Positions 62,401 to 64,000 of a stretch of 64,000 nucleotides of DNA are shown here, one piece after another. Position 1 is the stretch's first letter, and every line of letters starts with the position of its first letter. The stretch is from Chrysaora quinquecirrha (Eukaryota; Cnidaria; Scyphozoa; Semaeostomeae; Pelagiidae), in contig JACTAT010000039.1 in assembly GCA_014526335.1 (NCBI GenBank), forward strand, positions 7,756,377-7,820,376. Reading direction: 5' to 3'. Both the position numbers and the translations under genes were made by a program. Under the pieces are notes generated by a model. It was not told where the DNA came from. It worked only from the letters and a program-made list of their open reading frames with translations, and searched no databases.

Positions 62401-63749
62401 GATTTAAGTCCATAAAGGACGCACCAATAGTTTTATTGAATCTTGCTGCGATTCTGCCAGAGTTACTTGAAACTTTGAAACATCTTTGAAAACCTTGTTC
62501 CATAAGGTTGTAAAACAATCGTACGATTACCGCACACGATTCGGTTGCAAAATCGTCCCGAATAGGTGTCCTTAAGTGAAATAGATCTTATTTGAACTTT
62601 GTAAATCATGAAAGTTGAATCCGATCCTACTTTCACTATTCCATGATCACCACTCAACGATGATCTTATGATTTTAGTAATTTTTGATGGCTTACATTTG
62701 TATTCATAACCTTGTTACAGTTGTGCAATTAGAAAATCCTACAGTCGTTGGATGATTTTAAGAGTACAAATGAAAAAAACGGACAGAGCAGGTTTTTGGT
62801 TTGGTGTAGACTGAATCTAAAACCAAAAAAACAAAGGTCTGGCTTTGCCAGTAACTCGCAACCAATCAAAAGAGATAACCAAAACCAACATTACAGCCAA
62901 AAGGCCGCTTCTGTTTATGTGTGCCTGCAGAAAGGGTCATCCAAAAAGTGTCATTTTCTTAAAGATCGGATTGAAACGACGCACGAAAAAGCTGCTGTAA
63001 TTGTATATCAAAGCTCATTTCATACACGTTTTACTAACTACTTTCAAGAGAGAGTTTCAATAGCCTATAGGTATATGACCCGACTCGAATAAGAACATTA
63101 TGAGCTTTTCTCCGTGCGCTCCGGAAAGCTGCTCGAAGTGACGTATCCTTTGAAGTATCGCAATGGAAGGTGTCTGCTATACTTTTGTTGACTACAGCAA
63201 GGCCGTGTTAAACAGTTATCAATAACAAATAAACATTGTTTAAGTGAGCATAATGAATTGACTTTTTTGTTGTTTTTAGATGCTGTAGAGTTGACTGAGG
63301 TGATGTATTACGAGGTTAAAATACCTCAGAATGATAAAGACTCTGAAATTGAAATTGGTTTCCAATCAACTTCTATGAATCGAAAACTAACTTGTCTATT
63401 ACGAGGCAACACCGTGACATTACCACCTTCAAATGCTGGTAAAGAAAGTGCTATTCTGCATTGCCTGGAGGCATTCGGTTGCGGTATAATTTGGCCGGTT
63501 AAGAAACTGTTCTTTACAGCAGATGGCATAGGTAGTCAATTCTCAGTTGCGCTTGAAGATTCAGGCAGCATATGGACAGAAAATTTGGATGAAATAGTCC
63601 CGTTCTTTTCAGCAGAACTATTGCAAATCAATTTTGGACAAAATCCATTCTTGTGTCATGCAATGAATTCGTTTAGTTACAGAAAAACGTTTTGCCAAAT
63701 CATCTACAATGTTATTTTGAAAAGCGAAGAAAGCGTTGACGACAGGTAG
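22241..63749 (+). CDS. Membrane-anchored ARM - ILEI - SPRY - SPRY protein, full gene, 12 exons
   Basis: Exons 22241-23420, 24936-25073, 45749-46003, 46835-47089, 48643-48819, 49831-49977, 50859-52283, 52614-52829, 58914-59058, 60001-60189, 61788-62080 and 63280-63749 join into 1,629 codons plus stop with every phase agreeing. Layout: hydrophobic anchor about 8-25 followed by a basic KLYRKWKHIQKEREK flank; armadillo-like helices about 60-520; ILEI/FAM3-like domain about 525-668; more helical repeat about 670-800; acidic/Ser-rich disorder about 810-1110 including DEDDYDYDDFEEED; SPRY about 1193-1390, closest in motif to RSPRY1 (WYYDASLLSSGIMQIG, GLGVGDCLTSVGFDGSR, FWLNGQDLGVA); SPRY-like 1474-1600. 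The basic flank predicts a cytosolic body, perhaps on an organelle outer membrane. I do not know a named family with this order; function unassigned. An upstream in-frame stop at 22175 supports the start. Confidence 0.85.
23421..24935 (+). other. Intron 1 of the ARM/ILEI/SPRY gene
   Basis: Contains the minisatellite at 23699-23860; the rest shows only AT-rich sequence with short echoes of GAAAGTTTCTTAAG near 24520-24560. Confidence 0.5.
23699..23860. repeat. GGGGCAAGTTGAC minisatellite
   Basis: About eight copies of GGGGYAAGTTGRC separated by variable 4-12 bp linkers. A related CCAACTTGCC motif lies near 23482. Confidence 0.85.
24936..25073 (+). CDS. ARM/ILEI/SPRY gene exon 2
   Basis: It lies between TTTCTTGCAG and GTGAGT and encodes GKNVAYKLLKANPDLLKFVI then KLVAETLGFFCSCG, one armadillo-type repeat. 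Phase 1 in and out. The following 20.7-kb intron carries the GPCR cluster. Confidence 0.85.
25423..25690. mobile_element. MITE-like element, GGCCCTG-end family (diverged copy)
   Basis: The left end AAGCCCTGTCAAAACAATCA and the internal CAAACATTGTTTGTCAAGCA match the better-kept copies at 47111 and 47551. The right end has decayed. Confidence 0.65.
26381..26610. mobile_element. Mariner-type MITE, 230 bp
   Basis: CAGTCATCGCCAAAAATATT at the left is the inverse of AATGCTGGGACAC-type right-end sequence (CAATCCTCGCCAAAAATGCT). A TA target duplication flanks both ends (26379-26380, 26611-26612). An inner inverted repeat (CTCAATGTTGG/CCAACATTGAG) makes the element almost fully palindromic. Confidence 0.85.
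26737..27692 (-). pseudogene. Non-LTR retrotransposon fragment, reverse transcriptase
   Basis: Minus-strand translation gives NYRPITILPSLSKVYERIIE, GFRKGYNTQHALIRFVENLK and FMDLFKAFDCLNHRLLTAKL, conserved RT blocks of LINE-type elements. The catalytic YADD block is missing: the frame jumps from INGTFSSFRN to INKRTNAKINHIHEKALRKA, a C-terminal segment, so an internal deletion removed the palm core. Upstream, FPDELKRGDVTAIFKKDD is in another frame across a poly-T/A run near 27585 (frameshift). An (ATT)n tract at 26737-26760 is the likely 3' tail. Dead, 5'-truncated copy. Confidence 0.85.
27693..27912. repeat. 43-bp inverted repeat beside the GPCR duplication
   Basis: 27693-27733 is the inverse of 27870-27912 (sharing TCATGAATCTT, AAGCCTATTCAGAGT) with about three mismatches. 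The downstream arm belongs to the conserved 5' flank of every GPCR copy. The upstream arm is an inverted extra piece at the outer edge of the duplicated region. Confidence 0.75.
28034..29005 (+). CDS. Orphan class A GPCR, copy 1 (323 aa)
   Basis: Single-exon seven-helix receptor. The N-terminus has N-glycosylation sites (N2TT, N5KS, N14DT). TM2 contains D71, TM3 starts at C97 and ends with E125-R126-Y127 in place of DRY. TM6 has CPL without the usual Trp, and TM7 has NPFIY (287-291). The second extracellular loop lacks the cysteine that normally pairs with C97. Short termini fit a cnidarian lineage-specific rhodopsin-like family. Ligand unknown. It lies in intron 2 of the ARM/ILEI/SPRY gene on the same strand. 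The 5' flank CATATATACAAT just before the ATG is shared by all intact copies. Confidence 0.88.
   Translation: MNTTNKSSSYTLFNDTAVITYSCTRRTSGSFAIFVALITCPVYFLMFKILVHRFDLRLPRHKILLSLNISDSIQIASMALLNILSFIFQAKSTSIGCQVIRKFLEFFAISTVVSASGSTLLLSYERYIACIHCLRLHDIVTDELVNRALYCIWAVAFICGFLDKDRYEANYTLVAIQLTKSMNIIYTSVVLTSAASLTCVQVRLYLLSRKKMKVLPANNFGAAAEENEMRKAEIKVAIVASTVIGFYVVSMCPLAFYMISVGFETKNDASAFRLVSIIVAQVNTVANPFIYGLGMADTRQQIVIELRKMKTAVVDLVRRIFNL
29640..31806. repeat. ~235-bp satellite array A
   Basis: Units beginning TGTATATACTGGTGTATATA occur at about 29891, 30127, 30363, 30602, 30839, 31073, 31308, 31542 and 31777. A more diverged unit precedes them. Each contains GACGAATTGATGAATTGGTA and TTATGTGGATTTAGATATAA. 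One single, older unit follows each of the other GPCR copies, so amplification happened locally. Confidence 0.92.
32167..32953 (+). pseudogene. GPCR copy 2, 5'-truncated
   Basis: Homology begins abruptly at ATA TTG CTC AGC, equal to residue 63 of the family, so the N-terminus, TM1 and first loop (62 residues) are missing. Upstream is the satellite-block flank (CATGCAACGTGA). The frame upstream reaches a TGA without an ATG. The remaining 261 codons are intact, with ERY and NPFIY, and its C-terminal half (FIILTLVNTVANPF) matches copy 5. Probably non-functional. Confidence 0.85.
34540..35511 (+). CDS. Orphan class A GPCR, copy 3 (323 aa)
   Basis: Intact frame starting MSTTNKSSSYTLFNDTAV (N2 changed to S). 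TM1 reads FVALIAFPVYFLMFKILIHR, the version shared with copy 4. ERY, NPFIY and C97 are kept; residue 224 is V instead of A (GAAVEENE) and TM6 reads VVSICPLAF. The 5' flank from about 34230 is nearly identical to that of copy 4. Confidence 0.88.
   Translation: MSTTNKSSSYTLFNDTAVITYSCTRRTSGSFAIFVALIAFPVYFLMFKILIHRFDLRLPRHKILLSLNISDSIQIASMALLNILSFIFKAKSTSIGCQVIRKFLEFFAISTVVSASGSTLLLSYERYIACIHCLRLHDIVTDKLVDRALYCIWAVAFICGFLDKDRYEANYTLVAIQLTKSMNIIYTSVVLTSAASLTCVQVRLYLLSRKKMKVLPANNFGAAVEENEMRKAEIKVAIVASTVIGFYVVSICPLAFYMISVGFETKNDASAFRLVSIIVAQVNTVANPFIYGLGMADTRQQIAIELRKMKTAVVDLIRSIFNL
36245..36831. mobile_element. pogo/Tigger-like non-autonomous DNA transposon
   Basis: The ends read CAGTTGACATCCGGTATCTC and, inversely, CAGTTGACATCCGCTATCTC, flanked by TA duplications (36243-36244, 36832-36833). 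Inner TATCTCGAAC motifs repeat at both ends. The same position in the copy 4-5 spacer (39419-39420) is uninterrupted, giving an empty site. About 587 bp, no transposase frame. Confidence 0.88.
37717..38688 (+). CDS. Orphan class A GPCR, copy 4 (323 aa)
   Basis: Intact. Distinguishing residues include K26 (CTRKTSG), FKILIQRFDLRL in the first loop, and STVIGLYVVSMCPLAF in TM6. Flanks match copy 3 on the 5' side. The 3' spacer keeps one unamplified satellite-like unit and the empty site of the Tigger-like insertion. Confidence 0.88.
   Translation: MNTTNKSSSYTLFNDTAVITYSCTRKTSGSFAIFVALIAFPVYFLMFKILIQRFDLRLPRHKILLSLNISDSIQIASMALLNILSFIFQVKSTSIGCQVIRKFLEFFAISTVVSASGSTLLLSYERYIACIHCLRLHDIVTDKLVDRALYCIWAVAFICGFLDKDRYEANYTLVAIQLTKSMNIIYTSVVLTSAAVLTCVQVRLYLLSRKKMKVLPANNFGAAAEENEMRKAEIKVAIVASTVIGLYVVSMCPLAFYIISVGFETKNDASAFRLVSIILAQVNTVANPFIYGLGMADTRQQIAIELRKMKTAVVDLIRSIFNL
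40311..41282 (+). CDS. Orphan class A GPCR, copy 5 (323 aa)
   Basis: Intact. TM1 (LITCPVYFLMFKILVHRF) matches copy 1. The loop 2/TM5 segment reads EANYTAVALVLTKSISIIYT, a stretch of about 20 residues different from all other copies, in otherwise nearly identical sequence. This points to gene conversion from an unseen paralogue. The C-terminal half matches pseudogene copy 2. Confidence 0.88.
   Translation: MNTTNKSSSYMLFNDTAVITYSCTRRTSGSFAIFVALITCPVYFLMFKILVHRFNLRLPRHKILLSLNISDSIQIASMALLNILSFIFKAKSTSIGCQVIRKFLEFFAISTVVSASGSTLLLSYERYIACIHCLRLHDIVTDKLVDRALYCIWAVAFICGFLDKDRYEANYTAVALVLTKSISIIYTTVVITSAAVLTCVQVRLYLLSRKKMKVLPANNFGAAAEENEMRKAEIKVAVVASTVIGFYVVSMCPLAFYIISVGFETKNDASAFRSVFIILTLVNTVANPFIYGLGMADTRQQIVIELRKMKTAVVDLVRSIFNL
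41930..43852. repeat. ~235-bp satellite array B
   Basis: Units begin at about 42175, 42410, 42645, 42880, 43115, 43350, 43585 and 43820 (235-bp steps), after a diverged first unit near 41933. It is the counterpart of array A, including the same truncated last unit and the same flank to 44213. Confidence 0.92.
44214..45748 (+). other. End of intron 2 of the ARM/ILEI/SPRY gene
   Basis: Holds a poly-C run (44281-44294), a poly-G run (about 44871-44880), and an inverted repeat 45124-45145 / 45173-45193 (CAAACCGTGCCAACATGTTG against its inverse). Related CCAACATTTTGG/CCAAAATGTTGG arms lie near 45562-45600. No gene recognised. Confidence 0.55.
45749..46003 (+). CDS. ARM/ILEI/SPRY gene exon 3
   Basis: It lies between TTTGTTTCAG and GTGAGT and encodes KLTKSIVEAGSIKSIVKYLK and LQFWASSLLLNLAMSSDDAR, textbook armadillo helices ('EAGSI..IV..L'). 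It joins exon 2 in the middle of a repeat. Phase 1 in and out. Confidence 0.9.
46004..46834 (+). other. Intron 3 of the ARM/ILEI/SPRY gene
   Basis: Two TGTCAGCTGCTGCTG-like stretches (near 46086 and 46299) suggest an old duplication; nothing else seen. Confidence 0.45.
46835..47089 (+). CDS. ARM/ILEI/SPRY gene exon 4 (ILEI domain, first half)
   Basis: It lies between TTAATTTCAG and GTATTT. It encodes YGINMVTLNSLDFKVSKGRT, then FDPSNPVDVSRLTEALSEYS and IIMLTTQGSVNSFIKG. This follows the ILEI/FAM3 fold: 'RG(I/L)N(V/I)..LN', 'FD', a helix, then a strand like 'IVL..T.D'. Phase 1 in and out. Confidence 0.85.
47111..47402. mobile_element. MITE-like element, GGCCCTG-end family
   Basis: GCCCTGGCCAAACGATCAAG at the left is the inverse of AACAATGTTTGATCGTTTAG plus CCATGGC at the right. 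The inside has several CAAGCAAA/TTTGCTTG pairs. It lies in intron 4. Confidence 0.75.
47551..48141. mobile_element. MITE-like element, GGCCCTG-end family, with nested SINE
   Basis: The ends are AGGCCCTGGCCAAACGATCA and the inverse of TGATCGTTTGACAGGGCCTA. A second internal GGCAAACGATCAAACATTGC near 47792 suggests a composite of two copies. A SINE (47898-48073) interrupts it. Confidence 0.7.
47898..48073 (-). mobile_element. tRNA-derived SINE, copy 1
   Basis: Read on the minus strand it starts GGTGCTGTGGCATCGTGGTG (A-box-like) and has the B box GGTTCGAGCC-type (here AGTTCGAGCCC). It then continues into a body ending in CACCTTCACCTTC repeats. Copy 2 lies at 50570-50749. Confidence 0.8.
48142..48642 (+). 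other. Intron 4, remainder
   Basis: Nothing recognised; two overlapping plus-strand frames (48233-48593) have no domain. Confidence 0.45.
48643..48819 (+). CDS. ARM/ILEI/SPRY gene exon 5 (ILEI domain, second half)
   Basis: It starts after CTTCTTTCTTAG and encodes ELLSFLQRYGLQIERLKEAG then AWCILAQA, matching the ILEI pattern 'R..F...GS...-..L..RDSW.F.G.KG'. The donor TTAG|GTTTGC is weak but keeps the phase (1 in, 1 out). Confidence 0.75.
   Translation, partial: ERQTESCYRFYRDMVFRLNVLKKLALGVYLPRQIKTIRFIPLLLSKILMTSRQLHLSV
48820..49830 (+). other. Intron 5 of the ARM/ILEI/SPRY gene
   Basis: Contains a partial copy of the CACCTTTTCAACTA-family element (about 49183-49440) and the minisatellite at 49497-49690. 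Confidence 0.5.
49497..49690. repeat. CTGTGGTGG minisatellite
   Basis: About eight irregular 20-30-bp units built on (C/T)TGTGGTGG(A/T) followed by ATTATTATGC or TAGTTTTTGCG. Confidence 0.85.
49831..49977 (+). CDS. ARM/ILEI/SPRY gene exon 6
   Basis: It lies between TCATTTTGCAG and GTAATT and encodes AHQVNNHVRDDLLKPLLNVL then LEMLSTLARNQQHQT, helical and armadillo-like. Phase 1 in and out. Confidence 0.82.
50070..50400. mobile_element. MITE-like element, CACCTTTTCAACTA family (diverged)
   Basis: The left end ACAACTTTTCAACTAAGGGT then CTCGTTTTCGAAAAT matches the copy at 20119. The right end is decayed (TTTTCGTTTTC). Confidence 0.6.
50570..50749 (-). mobile_element. tRNA-derived SINE, copy 2
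   Basis: Minus strand begins GGTGCTGTGGCGTCGTGGTG, with the exact B box GGTTCGAGCCC and the same body as copy 1 (about 90% identical by eye). It ends in CTTCACTCTTCACCTTC. A short CTTGAA on both sides may be the target duplication. Confidence 0.85.
50859..52283 (+). CDS. ARM/ILEI/SPRY gene exon 7 (large exon)
   Basis: It lies between CTCGTTTGTAG and GTGAGC (1,425 nt). It encodes FLDYLAELIWSFTCLEPDQL, helical, then a Ser/Glu/Arg-rich low-complexity region and the acid cluster EIDEDDYDYDDFEEEDLPNL. A second helical part follows (EALLNMTNYALMALYFCLKN, LLHVLWCVMLSC). Phase 1 in and out. This is the least conserved-looking part of the protein. Confidence 0.88.
52614..52829 (+). CDS. ARM/ILEI/SPRY gene exon 8 (SPRY start)
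   Basis: It lies between CATCACTTTAG and GTAACT and encodes LEIYNGNWTFESANASHPIG and GWYYDASLLSSGIMQIG, the opening strands of an RSPRY1-type SPRY domain ('WYYE..L.TSGVMQIGW'). Phase 1 in and out. Confidence 0.9.
53055..53100 (-). pseudogene. Initiator tRNA-Met 3'-half fragment, array edge
   Basis: T arm and part of the anticodon arm only, with substitutions. Confidence 0.75.
53150..53221 (-). tRNA. Initiator tRNA-Met(CAT)
   Basis: Consensus body. Confidence 0.95.
53308..53379 (-). tRNA. Initiator-type tRNA with AAT anticodon
   Basis: Loop CCAATAA: C34 to A turns CAT into AAT (Ile). C3 to T leaves a G-U pair. The rest is initiator. Confidence 0.8.
53465..53536 (-). tRNA. Initiator tRNA-Met(CAT), acceptor mutant
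   Basis: G5 to C mismatches C68 and G9 to T; probably weakened. Confidence 0.7.
53622..53693 (-). tRNA. Initiator tRNA-Met(CAT)
   Basis: One D-loop C to T. Confidence 0.92.
53780..53851 (-). tRNA. Initiator tRNA-Met(CAT)
   Basis: Consensus body. Confidence 0.95.
53938..54008 (-). tRNA. Initiator tRNA-Met(CAT), 1-nt deletion
   Basis: 71 nt; one C is lost at the T-stem/acceptor junction. Confidence 0.75.
54095..54166 (-). tRNA. Initiator tRNA-Met(CAT)
   Basis: Consensus body. Confidence 0.95.
54253..54324 (-). tRNA. Initiator tRNA-Met(CAT)
   Basis: Consensus body. Confidence 0.95.
54411..54482 (-). tRNA. Initiator tRNA-Met(CAT)
   Basis: Consensus body. Confidence 0.95.
54569..54640 (-). 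tRNA. Initiator tRNA-Met(CAT), T11 variant
   Basis: C11 to T gives a G-U pair in the D stem; first member of the recurring variant pair. Confidence 0.9.
54726..54797 (-). tRNA. Initiator tRNA-Met(CAT), G52 variant
   Basis: T stem GGTGG (G-U pair) and a D-loop C to T; second member of the recurring pair. Confidence 0.9.
54882..54953 (-). tRNA. Initiator tRNA-Met(CAT)
   Basis: Consensus body. Confidence 0.95.
55040..55111 (-). tRNA. Initiator tRNA-Met(CAT)
   Basis: Consensus body. Confidence 0.95.
55198..55269 (-). tRNA. Initiator tRNA-Met(CAT)
   Basis: Consensus body. Confidence 0.95.
55356..55427 (-). tRNA. Initiator tRNA-Met(CAT), T11 variant
   Basis: Same as 54569, 787 bp away. Confidence 0.9.
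55513..55584 (-). tRNA. Initiator tRNA-Met(CAT), G52 variant
   Basis: Same as 54726. Confidence 0.9.
55669..55740 (-). tRNA. Initiator tRNA-Met(CAT), anticodon-stem mutant
   Basis: C39 to G breaks the third closing G-C pair; further D-loop and T-stem changes. Confidence 0.65.
55827..55898 (-). tRNA. Initiator-type tRNA with AAT anticodon
   Basis: Same C34 to A change as 53308, 2,519 bp away, plus G12 to A in the D stem. Confidence 0.8.
55984..56055 (-). tRNA. Initiator tRNA-Met(CAT), doubly mutant
   Basis: C5 and T9 as at 53465, plus an anticodon-stem G to T (CTTGG). Confidence 0.6.
56141..56212 (-). tRNA. Initiator tRNA-Met(CAT)
   Basis: Consensus body. Confidence 0.95.
56299..56370 (-). 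tRNA. Initiator tRNA-Met(CAT)
   Basis: Consensus body. Confidence 0.95.
56457..56528 (-). tRNA. Initiator tRNA-Met(CAT)
   Basis: Consensus body. Confidence 0.95.
56615..56686 (-). tRNA. Initiator tRNA-Met(CAT), T11 variant
   Basis: Third occurrence of the variant pair, first member. Confidence 0.9.
56772..56843 (-). tRNA. Initiator tRNA-Met(CAT), G52 variant
   Basis: Third occurrence of the pair, second member. Confidence 0.9.
56930..57001 (-). tRNA. Initiator tRNA-Met(CAT)
   Basis: Consensus body. Confidence 0.95.
57088..57159 (-). tRNA. Initiator tRNA-Met(CAT)
   Basis: Consensus body. Confidence 0.95.
57246..57350 (-). pseudogene. Initiator tRNA-Met with duplicated anticodon arm
   Basis: 105 nt: a 33-bp internal tandem duplication repeats the anticodon arm and part of the D loop, giving two CAT arms. 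Also a T-stem C-A mismatch. Confidence 0.85.
57437..57508 (-). tRNA. Initiator tRNA-Met(CAT)
   Basis: Consensus body. Confidence 0.95.
57595..57666 (-). tRNA. Initiator tRNA-Met(CAT)
   Basis: Consensus body. Confidence 0.95.
57753..57824 (-). tRNA. Initiator tRNA-Met(CAT), T11 variant
   Basis: Fourth occurrence of the variant pair, first member. Confidence 0.9.
57909..57980 (-). tRNA. Initiator tRNA-Met(CAT), G52 variant
   Basis: Fourth occurrence, second member; spacer one nt shorter. Confidence 0.9.
58067..58138 (-). tRNA. Initiator tRNA-Met(CAT)
   Basis: Consensus body. Confidence 0.95.
58225..58296 (-). tRNA. Initiator tRNA-Met(CAT), T-stem variant
   Basis: T51 to C gives a C-A mismatch. 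Confidence 0.8.
58302..58345 (-). pseudogene. Initiator tRNA-Met 5'-half fragment
   Basis: Acceptor 5' strand through anticodon arm, directly next to the preceding gene; no T arm. Confidence 0.85.
58431..58502 (-). tRNA. Initiator tRNA-Met(CAT), 27-43 mismatch
   Basis: G43 to C opens the outermost anticodon-stem pair. Confidence 0.8.
58588..58659 (-). tRNA. Initiator tRNA-Met(CAT)
   Basis: Consensus body; last full copy before the exon 9 side. Confidence 0.95.
58764..58810 (-). pseudogene. Initiator tRNA-Met degenerate fragment, array edge
   Basis: Recognisable from TAGCAAAGTGTGGTTTCCAT onward (plus strand), cut inside the anticodon arm. Confidence 0.75.
58914..59058 (+). CDS. ARM/ILEI/SPRY gene exon 9 (SPRY middle)
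   Basis: It lies between ATCTTCTTTCAAG and GTATGG and encodes GWKTQGCIYEPEAGLGVGDC then LTSVGFDGSRCKVWNGP, the central 'G.GVGD...S...DG.R...W' strands of SPRY. Phase 1 in, phase 2 out. Confidence 0.92.
59059..60000 (+). other. Intron 9
   Basis: No gene. Around 59505-59620 there are palindromic stretches (CGGATCGATCGGGACCGACC; GAGCCGATCGGAGCCGG) with no identified element. Confidence 0.45.
60001..60189 (+). CDS. ARM/ILEI/SPRY gene exon 10 (SPRY end)
   Basis: The acceptor is TTCTAGCAG, a NAGNAG pair: starting at 60001 adds one Ser, starting at 60004 does not. It encodes NWKIGDTVSCLLSIDGDVSF then WLNGQDLGVAI and INFGAENFM, the 'WK.GD.I.C.LD...I.F.LNG..LG.A' and 'NFG' strands. Phase 2 in and out. 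Confidence 0.92.
60294..60680. repeat. TGGTGGTGATGG minisatellite and ATG microsatellite
   Basis: G+T-rich repeat of GGTGATGGTTGTAGGG-type units flanked by ATG triplets. The His/Pro-rich minus-strand frame over it is an artefact. Confidence 0.92.
61015..61060. repeat. (GAGT)n microsatellite
   Basis: Short run of GTTGGTTAGTTGGTGAG then GAGTGAGTGAGTGAG. Confidence 0.85.
61104..61472. mobile_element. Inverted-repeat element, CTTGAAATGGCGAC ends
   Basis: CTTGAAATGGCGAC at the left is the exact inverse of GTCGCCATTTCAAG at the right. GTCGCACGTGTAGCC is repeated inside and just outside the right end. No transposase; MITE-like. Confidence 0.65.
61788..62080 (+). CDS. ARM/ILEI/SPRY gene exon 11
   Basis: It lies between CTTTTTCAG and GTATGT and encodes YEPPRGYYSVQEAVELKRTE, the usual 'F.Y.PP.GY.S' tail of a SPRY domain, then a Ser-rich linker (SRSESNLGFSPRDLLDSYG). 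Phase 2 in, phase 1 out. Confidence 0.9.
62081..63279 (+). other. Intron 11
   Basis: 62110-62210 is a left-end fragment of the GGCCCTG-end element (AGGCCCTGACCAAACAATCA). A 114-codon plus-strand frame at 62748-63092 has no domain and no splice context, so I leave it out. Confidence 0.5.
63280..63749 (+). CDS. ARM/ILEI/SPRY gene exon 12 (second SPRY-like domain)
   Basis: It starts after TTGTTTTTAG and encodes MYYEVKIPQNDKDSEIEIGF, FGCGIIWPVKKLFFTADGIG and LLQINFGQNPFL. These are SPRY-type strands ('YFEV.I', 'I.IG', 'GCG......FFT.NG', '..NFG') resembling RanBPM/SPRYD3-type domains. The stop TAG is at 63747-63749. CGACAG|GTAGTA could be a donor, so a further exon beyond the window cannot be excluded. 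Confidence 0.82.
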
Positions 63750-64000
63750 TAGAACAAGCAGTGCTGAAATGGTCCTTGCTTGAATGATGCATCTTTACTG
63801 TAATAGAGCTTTCCTGCGGCTTTTTAAGTCGATGCACTCTGAAGATAACGTTCCTAACTCGCGAAGTAAGAGTATTTTATTAAGTTATGATGAATTTTTC
63901 AAAGTTGTTGTTTCAAATCTAGAACTGTATTCTTTGTCTCCTTCTTCCTACGACCTTAATCCCACTGGATTGCAGGGTCGGCCAATCGAGTTATTCTCCT
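63750..64000 (+). other. Downstream of the last exon
   Basis: Possible 3' UTR; no AATAAA signal and no further coding exon seen. Confidence 0.4.

Noticed and set aside
62748..63092. 114-codon plus-strand frame in intron 11
   Set aside because: No domain, lies in an intron, and does not fit the splice phases on either side.

Overview
This is nuclear DNA of an intron-rich, AT-rich animal. Multi-exon genes with GT-AG introns, a single-exon class A GPCR family in tandem, many short inverted-repeat elements (MITEs), a tRNA-derived SINE and non-LTR/Penelope-type remnants all fit a cnidarian, probably an anthozoan such as a coral or sea anemone. The placement is an inference from gene style, not from a marker gene.

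Two genes leave a central point near 22.1-22.25 kb in opposite directions. On the minus strand, nine exons from 22127 down to 4365 join without a frame break into a 386-residue YJU2B (CCDC130, Cwc16-family splicing factor). On the plus strand, twelve exons from 22241 to 63749 join without a frame break into a protein of about 1,629 residues. It has an N-terminal membrane anchor, armadillo-like repeats, an ILEI/FAM3-like domain, a long acidic disordered stretch, an RSPRY1-like SPRY domain and a second SPRY-like domain. I do not recognise this architecture as a described family.

Both genes carry large gene arrays in their introns. Intron 6 of YJU2B holds about 39 complete tRNA-Leu(CAA) genes, each with its own short intron, on an almost exact 190-bp period (6.87-14.66 kb, same strand as the host). 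Intron 8 of the ARM/ILEI/SPRY gene holds about 35 initiator tRNA-Met genes on a 157-158-bp period (53.1-58.7 kb, antisense to the host). Some copies have decayed or changed: two initiator copies carry an AAT anticodon, and a Leu subfamily has lost A14.

Intron 2 of the ARM/ILEI/SPRY gene (25.07-45.75 kb) holds five tandem copies of an orphan class A GPCR. Four are intact at 323 codons, and one lost its first 62 codons at a duplication junction. The first and last blocks also contain amplified ~235-bp satellite arrays. A pogo/Tigger-like element sits between copies 3 and 4, and its empty site is preserved between copies 4 and 5.

The remaining intronic and flanking DNA is mostly mobile-element debris, microsatellites and minisatellites. 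The 3' end of YJU2B is odd: a 97-bp tandem repeat downstream of the stop re-copies the last codons of the gene.
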